Shown here one piece after another: positions 19,001-30,196 of a stretch of DNA of 64,000 bases. Location of the stretch: the NCBI RefSeq assembly GCF_021917145.1, contig NC_061078.1, positions 5,228,576 through 5,292,575 of the forward strand. The letters run 5' to 3'. Source of the DNA: Hypomesus transpacificus (Eukaryota > Chordata > Actinopteri > Osmeriformes > Osmeridae). The translations under genes and the position numbers were made by a program. Positions within the stretch are counted from its first letter, which is position 1, and each line of letters starts with the position of its first letter. The notes beneath the pieces are model-generated. The model was not told where the DNA came from. It saw nothing but the letters and a program-made list of their open reading frames with translations, and searched no databases.

Positions 19001-21971
19001 GCCACCCACCAAACCTGGCCTGAAGCTTGGTCTCCCCCTCCTCTGAGCAGCAGCCACAGTCCACATAGAGCAGGACCGGGGGAGCTGCACCTGCCTGGGT
19101 GTACCTCTCAATGAGGCCAGAGACCATCGGGTCCAGCCCCGGTCCCTCCTGGGCAGTCAGGACACTGATGAGGACCTGGCCGATCTCATTCCCCACCGAG
19201 GTCACCCAGAATGCAGTCCCCTTTGCTGCACCAGCCAGCTTCTTTGTCATCTGAAATGACAAAATTCACACAGAAAACTTCATGAGAGGTTTCAAAAGAA
19301 AGTCTGTTAAATAAACACAGAAGTGTATTTATTTATTTATGTATTACTGCAGTCTAATCAAAGGCATGGATGTGTGTGTGTATGTGTGCTTGTAAGAATA
19401 CAAATCATTGAGGTTTCATGTTTTCATTGTGTTGTACATAATTTACACTATGGATTTTCTTCATCCTATTACCTTTTTGGTGGAGTCCATCTTCAAAATG
19501 TTACCAAAGGTTGACGTGATGGACGCCTTTATATGGTCCATCCGGCTGATGATGTCCCTGCCGTACACCGACAGCACCCACCGGCTGGTTGGGACATCGA
19601 GGGGCTGTGGAGGTTCCTGGCAGGTCACTGGGAAGAGGCTGGGCTGGTCAACGAAGGCCGCACACTCCCCCAAGTAGTCGGCCAGGCGGTCCAACCACTC
19701 CTCCCCATGGTTCTCCCGCAGCTGCTTCACCAGGCACGCCGGGCTATTGCCGAGGGTCCGTTCCCGCAACATGCGGATGACCCGTATGTCACAAGCATAC
19801 CTTGAAGAAAAGACAGATAAGTTTCAAGAACTTGTTCAATTATGTAAGGACCTGCAGCAGGCATTATCAGAAAATGATTGTAGATTTTTAACTCACAAGC
19901 GTGTCAGGATCATCCTGAACTTCCTCCTGTGAGGCAGGTCCAGCTGGTCCAGGACAGCCTGACTGGTTGCCAGATGGGTCAGGCGACACACAGTGCACCT
20001 GAGTGTCTCCGTCACCATCAGGTAGTAGCGGTCCACGTCCAGGACCTTACGCACCCTCTTGTGCACACCATACCCCGTCAGCTGCTTCCCACAGGTTTGG
20101 CAGACTACCCTCACTTTCCACAAGTGATAGGGCATCCATACCAAGAGCCTGTGGGCAAAAAAGCGGTCCGGTGTTGGAGCCTGGTGGTATATCAGGGCAG
20201 AGGCTGGTGGCTCATACCAGAGCTTCAAGTTCAAACGCAGCTTGCCAGACTGAAAAAGGGTGGACGCAATCCACCGTTGGTCCTGAACTGGGATCGTCTC
20301 CTTCATTCTGACAGGAAGCCAGAAGTCAGGAGTTGGACCAGGAGCAGGGCCAGGAGCAGGGCCAGGAGCAGCAAGCTCATCCTCATCATGCACATCCTGT
20401 TACAAAACAAGAGAAATAAATATATTTATAAAAACAGAATAGCCCAATCATATGAGAACAACCTCATCTTATAAAACTAAAACAGTTCCAAGAACACAAC
20501 ACTTACAGCAGCCATTGCAGGGCTGGTGCTGGTCTCTGAGACAACAGTGCTGAGGCTGGAAGCTGTGCTGGGCCTCACAGAGGTCATCGCAGGGCTGGAG
20601 CGAGAAGTTGTCCTCATGGAGGCTTTGTAGGGGGTGGATGGGGGCTTTGAGAGCGGTGATTCCGTCCTCACAAAAGCCACGGCAGGGCTTGATGGTGTTC
20701 TGGGCCTCACAGAGGCCATAGGGGAACCGAAGCCAGGTGGGGGGGTCCTCACAGAGGCCATAGGGGAACCGAAGCCAGGTGGGGGGGTCCTCACAGAGGC
20801 TGTAGGGGAACCAAAGCCAGGTGGGGTGGTCCTCACAGAGGCCATGGGTGAGCTGGCAGTGGCCTGGGTGTCTCCTGTCATGGTGGGTGGACTGGACAGA
20901 GGCTGGGAGAAGGATGGGGGGAAGCATTTGTAAAAAGTAGAAATCAATGGACTCAAATCAAGCTCTTAAGATTTAGGTTTGCTCATATTAACCTATAAAT
21001 ATGTATTATATTATATTTACATATAATCATATTTACCTTTGCTTTCCTAACCACATTCACATTTGGCTTTGCAGCAGCGCCATGTGAGCCTCCAAATCGT
21101 GGTTTAGAAAACTGTGGTGACAATTAGAGCATTTATCAAAGGAATACATTGTAAACCTGAAATGCTCTTCCATTTTGCCATCATCATATGTAATCAGTGG
21201 TTGTCCATATTTGAAAGCTTGTATGACAATAATATTGAAATACTCACCATGGACAAATTCAGTGTGGGCCGTGCTGGGACATGGGCTGAGGCAGAGGCTG
21301 AGGCCATTCCCAGTGGAGGAGGGGCAGAGGCAGAGGCTGAGGTAGAGGCTGTTCCCAGTGGGGGAGGGGCAGCACAGGTAGAGGTCTCTGCCACAGTTTG
21401 CCCAGTGGTTGGCTGTATTAAGGACAGAGAGATCCATGTCAGACATCACATTACTGAGCACATCACATAGTGATTCTTTTAGTGTTTTGGTGTCAAGAAG
21501 TCTCATTCACATTACCTTTGGGTTGTGAAAGCCACAAGCACACTGCTGTGTCCCACCAAACAGCATTCTTTGACCCCCTGACTGTAACGGGCACTTCTCA
21601 ATCTGTTCCAAATAAAACAAACACTTTTTTAAAGAAAACAACCCAATAGAAATGGAGCGTTTTGACATATCTTCTATTGGTGACTAAACATGACATTGAC
21701 ACTGAAGTTGCTGTTCATTATGTTTATCAAGGTCCCATACTGTGACTGGTATTTCTGGCAATTCAGTAATCTTTTATAGGCCATCAGAATTTTTTTTCTG
21801 TGATCTTTTGCTCATTTTATATACCTTTTGAAAGAGGTCATACCACCTCTTCTGTCTTGGGGCTGGCCTGTTGCCTGCATCAGCAGGCCAAACCCCAGAG
21901 CTGGCAAACCTCCTCAAACGGGACATCCATTCCCCATCCCCCATTCCTTTGTGGCTCTTTGAACTCGACAT
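16053..21971 (-). CDS. Dada-like DDE transposase with DUF6729 zinc ribbon, 12 exons, about 1,457 aa
   Basis: Exons in gene order: 21825-21971, 21516-21602, 21248-21412, 21037-21111, 20507-20902, 19897-20396, 19473-19800, 18449-19250, 18144-18353, 17525-18018, 17207-17311, 16053-17117. All junctions are GT-AG and the phases agree. Start MSSSKSHKGM follows an acceptor directly. Residues 50-78 hold a CxC/His cluster and 159-290 are Pro/Ser repeats. C389/C392 and C424/C427 form the DUF6729-like zinc ribbon. The candidate triad is D562 (MDSTKK), D630 (LLYVDCGCC) and E822 (TSLESFHCH), with RLDIWHFMRR between. The spacings of 68 and 192 residues imply a helical insertion. FIPGTSAN and GLNRWN follow, then an acidic Ser/Thr/Pro repeat region, and a C-terminal CWRCGQ...GHSQYKG...YCP zinc knuckle. 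The gene would cut and join the element; the exon model is by eye, and exon 4 is the least certain. Confidence 0.82.
17666..17830 (-). repeat. Coding minisatellite in exon 10 of the transposase (copy 2)
   Basis: Imperfect repeats of up to 54 bp encode Thr/Leu/Pro/Val-rich units such as LPSTTLPVVPTVPLTSS. The tract follows an acidic stretch and is probably an unstructured linker. It is identical in layout in all five copies. Confidence 0.8.
20716..20841 (-). repeat. 42-bp coding tandem repeat in exon 5 of the transposase (copy 2)
   Basis: Three 42-bp units (20716, 20758, 20800) encode the 14-residue unit SVRTPPPGFGSPMA with small changes. The period is a multiple of three, so whole-unit changes keep the frame. 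Copies 1 and 5 have irregular changes here that break it. Confidence 0.88.
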
Positions 21972-22581
21972 CTAATAGGTAAAAGGAGCGATTTTTACAC
22001 TAGTACAATAACATGTATTTATTGTTATAATTAGCTTTTTAACATTTCAAATATTTAGCTGGCTACTATTTCCAGAAGAATATTTTTGTACTTGTTCTGG
22101 GTCACTTTATTACCACAAGTGAAAAAGTTATATTTATTTCGTTTTGTCCCCAGTGACATATATTATATATAACAGGTTAAATATTGCTTTTGCTAGTCGG
22201 AATAACATCTGTCGCTACAGTAACCTATTAGTAATCCCTTATAAAAGTAGCTAGCTAAATGACAGCAATACTACCTGAGGAAATCTACTAACTAGCCTAC
22301 ATGACAAACTCTGAAATGACAAACTCTAATATTCGTGATATTACTTGTCATTGACCCGATGAATGCTAACATGTATTGAAATGTCAAACGGATAATTATT
22401 TTGATTAGCTATGTATGTATTTACCTTTGCGGTGCGCGGTACTACAGACAACTTGAAACAGCGTATCCTTCAATGAATGAACTGACGCGACTACTGTCAC
22501 TCATCTCACAACTTCGGCGGGGGTCAACCTCGGCGGGGGTCTCTGGGGTCGTGGACGCCGTTGCTACGGCTCAGCTCGGCG
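21972..22581 (-). other. 5' leader exon and first intron of the transposase gene (copy 2)
   Basis: A donor (caaag|gtaaat) at 22425 and an acceptor ending directly before the start ATG at 21971 define an intron of about 450 bp. The sequence from 22425 to about 22580 would be the untranslated first exon. No other coding sequence is visible. The leader exon start cannot be fixed from sequence. Confidence 0.5.
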
Positions 22582-22688
22582 TGACGTAATTGGAGATGTA
22601 CGTGTTCCGATTGGCGCAATCGGACTGACGCAATTGGACAGTGAGAATCCGATTGGCCCTCGAACCTTGAACCGAGGTAGCTAATTGG
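22582..22688 (-). promoter_or_regulatory. CCAAT-box cluster / CRE-like site at the right end of copy 2
   Basis: ATTGG (CCAAT on the gene strand) occurs at 22589, 22610, 22633, 22652 and 22684, about two helical turns apart for the first four, with TGACGTAA at 22582. One pair is embedded in an inverted repeat ccgattg-gcg-caatcgg. The cluster lies just upstream of the leader exon, the right place for NF-Y-type promoter sites. Being near the terminus, the repeats could equally be transposase-binding sites. Confidence 0.55.
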
Positions 22689-22940
22689 TCGCGATAGCCA
22701 GTCGAATGTGCTCCGGGTGCCGCTAATTCCCCCTTGCTCAGCAGTGGACGTTGGAGTCTTGCAAGACTCGTAGCTCCCGTTTAATCGCTTTCTTGACATC
22801 CCCTTGAATTTAGAGTGAGGAAAAACGACTTACAGCGTGGGCCGAATACGACCGGTCGTTTCACGCCGACACGAGGTGGCGCCTAGGACATTGCATTTCC
22901 GCGGCTGGAGACAGTTTCCGCGGCTGGAGAGTGTGTCTCT

Positions 22941-23014
22941 GGCCCGTTAGCTCAGTTGGTCAGAGCGTGGTGCTAATAACGCCAAGGTCGTGGGTTCGAT
23001 CCCCATACGGGCCA
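22941..23014 (+). tRNA. tRNA-Ile-AAT: tRNA-Ile(AAT), unit 3
   Basis: Consensus gene body. The downstream terminator is a T6 run followed by gagg. Confidence 0.97.
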
Positions 23015-23094
23015 ACCACCCTTTTTTGAGGATCTTTTACATTGCTTTATTTCGTTTGTGGCAAGGCTTTGGAATGCTACTGACTGGGTTTGGA

Positions 23095-23169
23095 ACGCCT
23101 ATAGCTCAGTTGGGAGAGAGAGTTAGGCCGAGGGTGTCAAGGTCTCTGGTTTGGTCCTCGGCTTGGGTA
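23095..23169 (+). pseudogene. tRNA-Phe-derived pseudogene, unit 3
   Basis: Further changed in the T arm (tttggtcctcggcttggg). Confidence 0.62.
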
Positions 23170-23354
23170 AACTCGTGGTGTTTGCAAAATACCGTCTACT
23201 CAAGGGAGTGGTCGACGCGTCATTTTTAAAAAGGTCACGCCATAACACTGCAGACCACTGACTGGTCAGAGAGGATTGCGACACCGGACAAACCGGATAA
23301 ACTTGTCTTATTGAACTAGCCGAGCCACTGAACAACAAACGAGCCGAAAAGCAT

Positions 23355-23421
23355 TGGAGAATGCGTGCATCGATCCCGCTACTTCTCGCATGCTAAGCGA
23401 GCGCTCTACCATTTCCGCTAA
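23355..23421 (-). pseudogene. tRNA-Ala(AGC), unit 3, interrupted by transposon copy 3
   Basis: The 3' 60 nt remain, with one change in the T stem (gcgtgcatc). ccgctaa at 23415-23421 precedes the element. The 5' stub is at 29976-29988. Confidence 0.9.
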
Positions 23422-24420
23422 AACTGGGGAACAATCGTCTGTTTGAGGGGGGGAGAAGGGAGGGGGAAGAAAAAAGGAGGAAAAAGGGAGAAGAAGAGGA
23501 AAAAGAGAGAAAAGGCGAAAGTTGAAAGTCCCCATTCATAGTTTAAACATGTTTAACCCGTTACGTTTTAAGACAATTCGAAAAAACACCCGAAATTACG
23601 AATTTTACAGTGTTTGGGGAAGACGTAGAATGGAACCGAAGGTCCGCGGTTCGCGTCCCACCTACGGCACCTTTGACTATTTCTAATAAACACACACACT
23701 TGAGTCTCCAAGTGTGTATGTTATCAAAATGTAACAATATAAGATAGATGGAGATACGTTGCTAATTTAGTGTAATTTGAAAACCATTTGTATCCACTAG
23801 TGCATTATTTATATTTTACAGGGTTATCTATTGTACACTATTTGCCTTTATTTGTATTCACTCCACACAGGAGTACTGTTTTTAGTTAGTTTTAATTAGA
23901 TCTATCTCTCTATCCATCCATCTATCTATCTCTCAAACTGTGTGGCTTCTGAGCTTTGTGTGCTCTTATCTGAAGCTCTGTCTTTTTGGTTTCTGCACTT
24001 ACCATATCAACACTTGCATGATCCATATATTAAATATTTTAAAACAATGTGCGCAAGCAAGCGTAAAGTTAGTCACTTTTTGCTGCTCTTACTTCTTGCA
24101 GACTTGCCGTATTTGGTTAGAAAGAGTAGTGATTGGGAAATAACGACGGACTGACCAACAAATAGTTGATAAATAGAAACATTTATCCACAATTGTAAAA
24201 ATAGAAATATGAACAACAACAACTAATTTAAACTATATACATATATATATATATACAGGCAAATGATCTGCTAAATTACAATATTTACACAATGAAAACT
24301 ATATACACAATGGAAATCTAAGCATAAACTATATCTAAACAATGAAAACGATATACACACAGGAAATCTAAGCATTAACTATATCTAAACAATGAAAACT
24401 ATATACAAAGGCCCAAGGAA

Positions 24421-27400
24421 TTATTTCTTTTTTTGCTCCTCCAGCCACTGCTCTCTGGACAGAGTCTCTGCAGAGGGGCAGTAAACAGTCCCCTTATACT
24501 GGCTGTGGCCAGTCTCTGCCGTTCTGTTCTGGCCACACCTCCAGCATTTGTTGGCCTCCACTCTCCTCTGGTGGGCACGGGGAGCTGGACCAGGAGCAGG
24601 ACGAAGCTGGGGAAGGTGGGTGGTGCAGGAAGAGGGTGGGACAAAACGCAGGGCTTGGGGGACCATCAATGGAGAGGGGGCAGAGGGTGCCCTCATACCA
24701 GGGGCTCGGGAGACAAACACCACAGTGGGGACGGCAGCAGGGCGAGGGGCAATGGTGGTAGGGCGGGGCATGATAGGGATGGGAGTGGGGGCTCCAAGGG
24801 CGGCTGAAGGGCCAGGGAAGAGCTGCCTCTGGGCTGCCAGCCTGGGTCGGACCGCTGGAGGTGGTGCTGTGGCTGCATATGTTGCCCGCCTCTTGGTCTT
24901 TGCCTGCCCTGCTGTGCTCTGCGGCAGGTGGTAGGTGTGGGCTGCTCCCTGGGGTTGAGGTGGAGCAACAGCAGGGCGGACGTTGGCAGGCGGGAGAGGC
25001 TCGGTAGCCACAGACAGAGGACTTGGCAAGTTTATGCCCTGCTGCAGCACAGCCAGATCCTGCCTCTTCACCCTCCTGTTGTACCACTGGGAGAGGGTCG
25101 ACTGGTTCACCTCCACCAGCTGCAGGGTGGTGCCCTGCATGATGGCCCCATTGCCCAGGATGAGCTGCCGGACCTTGCGGTAGTCCTGCAGGATCAGAGT
25201 CCACCTGGACATGCTGCTCTTCCCCTGCTTCCTGGGACTCTTGTGGATGTCCGAGAGCCGTACGAAGATGGCCTCCACAAGGCGGCAGCAGTCTGGCCAC
25301 TGAGCAGGCGAACCAGTGGACCCCAGGACACACCTCTCCACACTCTCCACACCTGGCGTGAACTCCACCTTTTTTTTGTGGCGGAACCTTCCCTTTATCA
25401 GCCTGTCCAGGTGCCGCGCAGCAAACACGACCCTCTGCTTGTCGTAATCCAGCAGGTCTTGCCACAGCCCCACAATGTTGCTGACCTAAGAAGGAAAGAA
25501 AACATATATTTTATATGTTTATATATTATAAATATATAAACAAATATCTGTTGTACAATGAATGTCTTGCTGACCTGCTGGTTATCGAGGGTCATGTTGG
25601 TCTGATGCCTCAGCTCCACTAAGCACTCTGCCAGTCTATCCACCCGATCCATGCCTGGCATGCCATGCTCGTCCACAGCCTGAAACATTGAACAATTTCA
25701 CATTAGCGCTGAACACCTCATGGCAAAGGTATGTTATATTGACTGCTGCTGCTGTGTGTTTTATTTGTTTGCTGTCAATTACTGTGTGTTGTTCCTAATA
25801 ATGAATTGCGCTTGTATTCAGACACTTTCCTAACTACTGAACTTGTTAGTTTCTATGAATGACAGTTAATTACTAGTAGAAAGTTAACATACCAGCTGTT
25901 CTTCAGGCACCTGTGAGGAGGCACCTGGGACACAAGGCTGGGTTATGGGGGGAGGCAGGGTGGTAGCTACAGGCATGGGGGTGACAGGCAGAGTGGTGGT
26001 GGTGACAGGTAGGATGGAGGTGGTTAGAGACAAGGTGGTGGAAGGCAGGGTGGAGGAGGTGAGTGGCAGGGTGTTAGAAGGCAGGGTGGAGGAGGTGAGG
26101 GGCACGGTGGGGACCACAGGCAGGGTGGTGGAAGGCAGGGTGGAGGAGGTGAGGGGCAGGGTGGGGACCACAGGCAGGGTGGTGGAAGGCAGGGCGGAAG
26201 ACGGGAGGTCTTCCGAAACACTACCAATAGTGAGGTCCTGTTCGTCATCCTCAAACCCTTCATCCGCCTGTTCCTCCTCTGTGGCGTGGTCCTCCAGCAG
26301 TTGGTCTGTCTCCTCAGAGTCGGGGTCCATGTCCTGCAAGGGCTGCCCTGTCTGCCTAAGCAGGTAGTTCACCCCAAGCAACTCTCCTGAACATGAACAA
26401 CAATGCAATGCTAATGAGTATTAAAAAACAGATATGGAACTTACCATGATGCATAAATACTGAGCTCTCAACAACATCATTATTTGTATTCATATTTGCC
26501 CTGAGACTTACCGGTGTACTTTCTCGGCGGGATGAAGGAGGGGACATACTTCCTTCCAAACACCTTCAGGCTGTTGCTGTTGACGGACTCCAGCACGTCC
26601 CCCGCGTACGTCAACAGCGCCATGCGCTTGGTGGTGATGGAGGCCGCTGCCCGGTTCTGGTTCCACCTGTTCAGGCCTTCCAGGAGGTACAGCTGGAAGT
26701 TGAGCAGGTTTGCACTCGTTCCTAAAAAAAAAAGAGAACGTGAACAATGATTAACAAGGATATTTGAATATAATTTCATTATTAAGAATAATGTTTAGAT
26801 GAAGATCTACACCAACCTGGAATAAACCTGTTCAGGTGGCAGTGGAAGGACTCCAAGGAGGTGGAGCCTCTTGCACACCTGTATGTGGTCAGCTGGATCC
26901 CCTCCCTGGTGGAACTGCCTGTCTCAGTGTACAGGAGTACACCTGGCACATCCTGGATGCACTTCACGTGCCTCTTCTGGGTGCGCCAGATGTGCTCCAT
27001 CTTAGGCTGGTCCAGCAGCGGAACCCCGAGCAGGTCTCTCCCCTTCTCCCCCATCAGCTCCTGCAGCAGCTGCTCAATGCGGAGGACCGTGGCGTCCACT
27101 CCACATGTCCTCCGCCTGCAGAACTGGGACAGCTCAGCCTTGGTGATGGCCTTGTCCACCATGTCACTGGTGATGAGGGGCACACCCTCCCTTTTGAGCT
27201 GCTCCCTCTTCACCCTGCGCAGTAGGGCTACGTCTGCTGCGTCCCACTCGAACAGGCACACAGACAGGCGGCTCATGAAGAGGGGGTACAGGGCATGGGC
27301 ATCGGTGGTGCATCCCACGGCCAGCCGTCGCATAAAATGCCAGATGTCCAGCCTTATTTTCAGGTCTGGCCACCCTCCAAACCTGGCCTGAAGCTTGGTC

Positions 27401-29227
27401 TCCCCCTCCTCTGAGCAGCAGCCACAGTCCACATAGAGCAGGACCGGGGGAGCTGCACCTGCCTGGGTGTACCTCTCAATGAGGCCAGAGACCATCGGGT
27501 CCAGCCCCGGTCCCTCCTGACGCAATCCACCGTTGGTCCTGAACTGGGATCGTCTCCTTCATTCTGACAGGAAGCCAGAAGTCAGGAGTTGGACCAGGAG
27601 CAGGGCCAGGAGCAGGGCCAGGAGCAGCAAGCTCATCCTCATCATGCACATCCTGTTACAAAACAAGAGAAATAAATATATTTATAAAAACAGAATAGCC
27701 CAATCATATGAGAACAACCTCATCTTATAAAACTAAAACAATTCCAAGAACACAACACTTACAGCAGCCATTGCAGGGCTGGTGCTGGTCTCTGAGACAA
27801 CAGTGCTGAGGCTGGAAGCTGTGCTGGGCCTCACAGAGGTCATCGCAGGGCTGGAGCGAGAAGTTGTCCTCATGGAGGCTTTGTAGGGGGTGGATGGGGG
27901 CTTTGAGAGCGGTGATTCCGTCCTCACAAAAGCCACGGCAGGGCTTGATGGTGTTCTGGGCCTCACAGAGGCCATAGGGGAACCGAAGCCAGGTGGGGGG
28001 GTCCTCACAGAGGCCATAGGGGAACCGAAGCCAGGTGGGGGGGTCCTCACAGAGGCTGTAGGGGAACCAAAGCCAGGTGGGGTGGTCCTCACAGAGGCCA
28101 TGGGTGAGCTGGCAGTGGCCTGGGTGTCTCCTGTCATGGTGGGTGGACTGGACAGAGGCTGGGAGAAGGATGGGGGGAAGCATTTGTAAAAAGTATAAAT
28201 CAATGGACTCAAATCAAGCTCTTAAGATTTAGGTTTGCTCATATTAACCTATAAATATGTATTATATTATATTTACATATAATCATATTTACCTTTGCTT
28301 TCCTAACCACATTCACATTTGGCTTTGCAGCAGCGCCATGTGAGCCTCCAAATCGTGGTTTAGAAAACTGTGGTGACAATTAGAGCATTTATCAAAGGAA
28401 TACATTGTAAACCTGAAATGTTCTTCCATTTTGCCATCATCATATGTAATCAGTGGTTGTCCATATTTGAAAGCTTGTATGACAATAATATTGAAATACT
28501 CACCATGGACAAATTCAGTGTGGGCCGTGCTGGGACATGGGCTGAGGCAGAGGCTGAGGCCATTCCCAGTGGAGGAGGGGCAGAGGCAGAGGCTGAGGTA
28601 GAGGCTGTTCCCAGTGGGGGAGGGGCAGCACAGGTAGAGGTCTCTGCCACAGTTTGCCCAGTGGTTGGCTGTATTAAGGACAGAGAGATCCATGTCAGAC
28701 ATCACATTACTGAGCACATCACATAGTGATTCTTTTAGTGTTTTGGTGTCAAGAAGTCTCATTCACATTACCTTTGGGTTGTGAAAGCCACAAGCACACT
28801 GCTGTGTCCCACCAAACAGCATTCTTTGACCCCCTGACTGTAACGGGCACTTCTCAATCTGTTCCAAATAAAACAAACATTTTTTTAAAGAAAACAACCC
28901 AATAGAAATGGAGCGTTTTGACATATCTTCTATTGGTGACTAAACATGACATTGACACTGAAGTTGCTGTTCATTATGTTTATCAAGGTCCCATACTGTG
29001 ACTGGTATTTCTGGCAATTCAGTAATCTTTTATAGGCCATCAGAATTTTTTTTCTGTGATCTTTTGCTCATTTTATATACCTTTTGAAAGAGGTCATACC
29101 ACCTCTTCTGTCTTGGGGCTGGCCTGTTGCCTGCATCAGCAGGCCAAACCCCAGAGCTGGCAAACCTCCTCAAACGGGACATCCATTCCCCATCCCCCAT
29201 TCCTTTGTGGCTCTTTGAACTCGACAT
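24421..29227 (-). pseudogene. Transposase gene of copy 3, catalytic exons deleted
   Basis: Remaining exons: 29081-29227, 28772-28858, 28504-28668, 28293-28367, 27763-28158, a remnant of exon 6 (about 27521-27652), the 3' part of exon 8 (26817-27520), 26512-26721, 25893-26386, 25575-25679 and 24421-25485. Lost are the zinc-ribbon half of DUF6729, all of exon 7 with the first catalytic Asp, and the start of exon 8. The fused exon 6/8 is out of frame. The rest differs from copy 2 at scattered sites only. Confidence 0.85.
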
Positions 29228-29837
29228 CTAAAAGGTAAAAGGAGCGATTTTTACACTAGTACAATAACATGTATTTATTGTTATAATTAGCTTTTTAACA
29301 TTTCAAATATTTAGCTGGCTACTATTTCCAGAAGAATATTTTTGTACTTGTTCTGGGTCACTTTATTACCACAAGTGAAAAAGTTATATTTATTTCGTTT
29401 TGTCCCCAGTGACATATATTATATATAACAGGTTAAATATTGCTTTTGCTAGTCGGAATAACATCTGTCGCTACAGTAACCTATTAGTAATCCCTTATAA
29501 AAGTAGCTAGCTAAATGACAGCAATACTACCTGAGGAAATCTACTAACTAGCCAACATGACAAACTCTGAAATGACAAACTCTAATATTCGTGATATTAC
29601 TTGTCATTGACCCGATGAATGCTAACATGTATTGAAATGTCAAACGGATAATTATTTTGATTAGCTATGTATGTATTTACCTTTGCGGTGCGCGGTACTA
29701 TACACAACTTGAAACAGCGTATCCTTCAATGAATGAACTGACGCGACTACTGTCACTCATCTCACAACTTCGGCGGGGGTCAACCTCGGCGGGGGTCTCT
29801 GGGGTCGTGGACGCCGTTGCTACGGCTCAGCTCGGCG

Positions 29838-29944
29838 TGACGTAATTGGAGATGTACGTGTTCCGATTGGCGCAATCGGACTGACGCAATTGGACAGTGA
29901 GAATCCGATTGGCCCTCGAACCTTGAACCGAGGTAGCTAATTGG
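29838..29944 (-). promoter_or_regulatory. CCAAT-box cluster of copy 3
   Basis: All five ATTGG motifs and TGACGTAA are retained although the gene is defective. Confidence 0.5.
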
Positions 29945-30196
29945 TCGCGATAGCCAGTCGAATGTGCTCTGGGTGCCGCTAATTCCCCCTTGCTCAGCAG
30001 TGGACGTTGGAGTCTTGCAAGACTCGTAGCTCCCGTTTAATCGCTTTCTTGACATCCCCTTGAATTTAGAGTGAGGAAAAACGACTTACAGCGTGGGCCG
30101 AATACGACCGGTCGTTTCACGCCGACACGAGGTGGCGCCTAGGACATTGCATTTCCGCGGCTGGAGACAGTGTCCGCGGCTGGCGAGTGTGTCTCT

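Larger units (their letters stand above)
15031..22719 (-). mobile_element. DUF6729/Dada-like DNA transposon, copy 2 (7,689 bp, looks whole)
   Basis: Left end agctggggaacaatcg, right end gtgctccgggtg. The element sits in the A box of a tRNA-Ala gene and is flanked by ccgctaa at 15024-15030 and 22720-22726. There are no strong terminal inverted repeats; only a loose match exists between ggggaacaatcg and the complement of the right end. It carries one minus-strand gene of 12 coding exons that reads open throughout. Targeting of multicopy small-RNA genes, 6-7-bp duplications and a DDE enzyme with a long insertion are reported for the Dada superfamily, which includes tRNA-targeting families in fish. 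Assignment to Dada is inferred from these traits. A MULE- or IS256-related clade is the alternative. Confidence 0.85.
22727..23414. repeat. tRNA tandem array, block 2 (unit 3)
   Basis: A single unit between copies 2 and 3. It carries more private changes than most others, including a T6 terminator context and a changed Phe-like pseudogene. Confidence 0.94.
23422..29975 (-). mobile_element. DUF6729/Dada-like DNA transposon, copy 3 (6,554 bp, internal deletion)
   Basis: Both termini are present (left end aactgggg, one base different from the others) with ccgctaa on both sides (23415-23421, 29976-29982). Compared with copy 2 it lacks about 1,112 bp, the equivalent of 19152-20263, with at most 1-2 bp of homology at the joint near 27520. 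It keeps the ends and is therefore a non-autonomous derivative in structure. Confidence 0.88.

Noticed and set aside
21057-21250. Minus-strand reading with a CSNCHH...H zinc-finger-like pattern between exons 3 and 4 of the transposase
   Set aside because: That frame ends in a stop just inside exon 4 and cannot be joined in phase. The exon at 21037-21111 with an acceptor after caccacag keeps the frame.
15031-22719. Terminal inverted repeats of the transposon
   Set aside because: Only a loose match of about a dozen bases (ggggaacaatcg against the complement of the right end) could be found by eye, too weak to call.
22524-22799. 91-codon minus-strand frame across the transposon right end and tRNA-Ala stub
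   Set aside because: It crosses the element boundary and the target duplication and recurs only because that junction recurs.
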